A stretch of DNA of 5,670 bases, taken from Gammaproteobacteria bacterium. Its GTDB lineage: Bacteria > Pseudomonadota > Gammaproteobacteria > Xanthomonadales > Marinicellaceae. Of this stretch, positions 4,775 to 5,670 are shown in pieces. The notes below the pieces were generated by a model. That model saw nothing but the letters and a program-made list of their open reading frames with translations, was not told the DNA's origin and did no database searches. Every line of letters starts with the position of its first letter. Position 1 is the stretch's first letter. The position numbers and the translations under genes were made by a program. The stretch spans positions 1-5,670 of the forward strand of contig JAUHXW010000201.1 of the NCBI GenBank assembly GCA_030426705.1, written 5' to 3'.

Positions 4775-5670
4775 TTACATTTGGCCCTGGTTGTATTTTT
4801 TGGACAAGACTTCCTGATAGGTGCTGACCAGTTCGAAAGCATCTTTCAAGTGGCGCCTTTCTAGCGAGGATAACTCGTTGGGGTCAACGTAGTTGTTGGC
4901 CTCCTGACCTTTTTTGATGTTTTTAACCTGATGCTGTAATCTCACCATGCTTAAAAACTCAAGGCTGTCTGCCAAATCCTCTGCGGCTTCTTCTGAAATT
5001 ACACCTGCTTTTTGAGCGTTCTTTAAACGGTCCTGAGTGTTAATCACTTCAGTACCTGCATCCAAAGCGAACACCCTTGCAATGTCGGTACATGGCATAA
5101 TGCCACGTTTTTTGATGTCTAAAGATTTTGTCTCAGCACCATGTTTTTCCAACACGAAACGTCGGAATAAGCCCAAAGGGGGGCGGTTTTGTTGCGCATT
5201 GGCTGCCATAAAAGCCAGAAACAGGCGATTGTTTTTAATCATTGATTGAACAGACTGATGCAGCTTGTTAAATAAGTCCTGACTGCCGTATATGCACCTT
5301 AAGTCAAAGAAAATGCTCGAATACATCAATGCTTTGGGTTCTGGGGTATTGATCCAATGATTGAAATATGATTTCCAGACGTGCAGTGGTTGGCGCCACT
5401 TATCATTGGTGGCCATCACATCACCAGGACAATAGATATAGCCACATCGGTTGAGTGAATCGCTGACAAATTGACTGAGCTTTACAAAATAATCGCTATG
5501 GATTTTTTCGTCATAATCATCTGAAAGAACCAAACCATTGTCCTGATCCGAGTGCGCTGTTTGATCATTTCTGGCCAGCGAGCCTGCAATGACGTAGGCG
5601 AACTCTATTGGCGGTGTTCCCAGTTCCCTGATGGCTGTTTTGATGACTTTTTGCATGATGGCGCGGCCAA
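4775..5670 (-). CDS. DUF294-type putative nucleotidyltransferase (C-terminal part, partial)
   Basis: The frame stays open through the end of the window (preceding codons read G-R-A-I), so the ATG at 5656-5654 is most likely internal. Numbered from that Met, residues about 15-130 are a DUF294 nucleotidyltransferase domain. GSLARNDQTAHSDQDNGLV contains the hallmark G25-S26 and D37-x-D39, and SIFFDLRCIYG (114-124) is a further conserved stretch. Residues about 140-285 match the DUF294_C substrate-binding-like domain, with F167...LDIKKRGIMP and a following ALDAGTEVINTQDRL. Full-length relatives carry an N-terminal cyclic-nucleotide-binding domain and two CBS domains, the latter often binding adenine nucleotides. 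These would lie beyond the window. The fold is related to PII uridylyltransferase, but the target here is unknown. It overlaps functionally and translationally with the exonuclease gene directly downstream. Confidence 0.83.
   Translation of the reverse strand, partial: GRAIMQKVIKTAIRELGTPPIEFAYVIAGSLARNDQTAHSDQDNGLVLSDDYDEKIHSDYFVKLSQFVSDSLNRCGYIYCPGDVMATNDKWRQPLHVWKSYFNHWINTPEPKALMYSSIFFDLRCIYGSQDLFNKLHQSVQSMIKNNRLFLAFMAANAQQNRPPLGLFRRFVLEKHGAETKSLDIKKRGIMPCTDIARVFALDAGTEVINTQDRLKNAQKAGVISEEAAEDLADSLEFLSMVRLQHQVKNIKKGQEANNYVDPNELSSLERRHLKDAFELVSTYQEVLSKKYNQGQM

Noticed and set aside
4589..4864. Plus-strand open frame opposite the exonuclease/nucleotidyltransferase junction
   Set aside because: It lies antisense to two well-supported genes and shows no domain or start signal of its own.
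5654..5656. ATG at 5656 as the true start of the nucleotidyltransferase
   Set aside because: The frame stays open upstream to the window end, no ribosome site is seen, and relatives carry additional N-terminal domains.

Overview
The window looks like a chromosomal acetate-scavenging locus from a gammaproteobacterium of moderately low G+C. The basis is a CrbS-type hybrid kinase tail, a LuxR/NarL-type response regulator and a full acetyl-CoA synthetase (Acs) that resembles the enterobacterial enzyme almost end to end. A marine, Marinicella- or Alteromonas-like host would fit, but I cannot place it firmly.

Layout. Bases 1-792 (+) hold the C-terminal half of the sensor kinase: ATPase domain plus receiver domain. 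It converges on, and overlaps by 11 bp, the response regulator gene crbR (782-1450, -). crbR starts directly after the acs stop codon (acs 1451-3391, -), so acs-crbR is one transcription unit. The 84-bp gap upstream of acs carries a perfect 6-4-6 inverted repeat, a likely activator site, and a good sigma70-like hexamer pair placed surprisingly close to the start codon. Next comes a small membrane-anchored protein of unknown function (3476-3880, -) with a Ser-rich linker and six 11-residue repeats. The following 198-bp gap holds a GC-rich, structured element that looks like a dispersed repeat. The window ends with two tightly coupled minus-strand genes: a DnaQ-like DEDDh exonuclease (4079-4774) and the C-terminal part of a DUF294-type nucleotidyltransferase (4775-5670, continuing past the window edge).

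How the genes may work together. By the CrbS/CrbR model, the kinase senses a metabolic or substrate cue through its N-terminal transporter-like part, which lies outside the window. It phosphorylates CrbR, which switches on acs. Acs converts acetate, ATP and CoA to acetyl-CoA, AMP and PPi. Having crbR downstream of acs would give positive feedback. The nucleotidyltransferase/exonuclease pair recurs, as far as I recall, beside acetate-uptake genes in Vibrio and Pseudomonas relatives, and its role is unsettled. The repeat protein and the GC-rich element appear to be a local insertion into this neighbourhood.

The least explained parts are the repeat protein, the GC-rich intergenic element, and what the nucleotidyltransferase/exonuclease pair does next to acetate metabolism. 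I see no CRISPR array, tRNA, rRNA or transposase.
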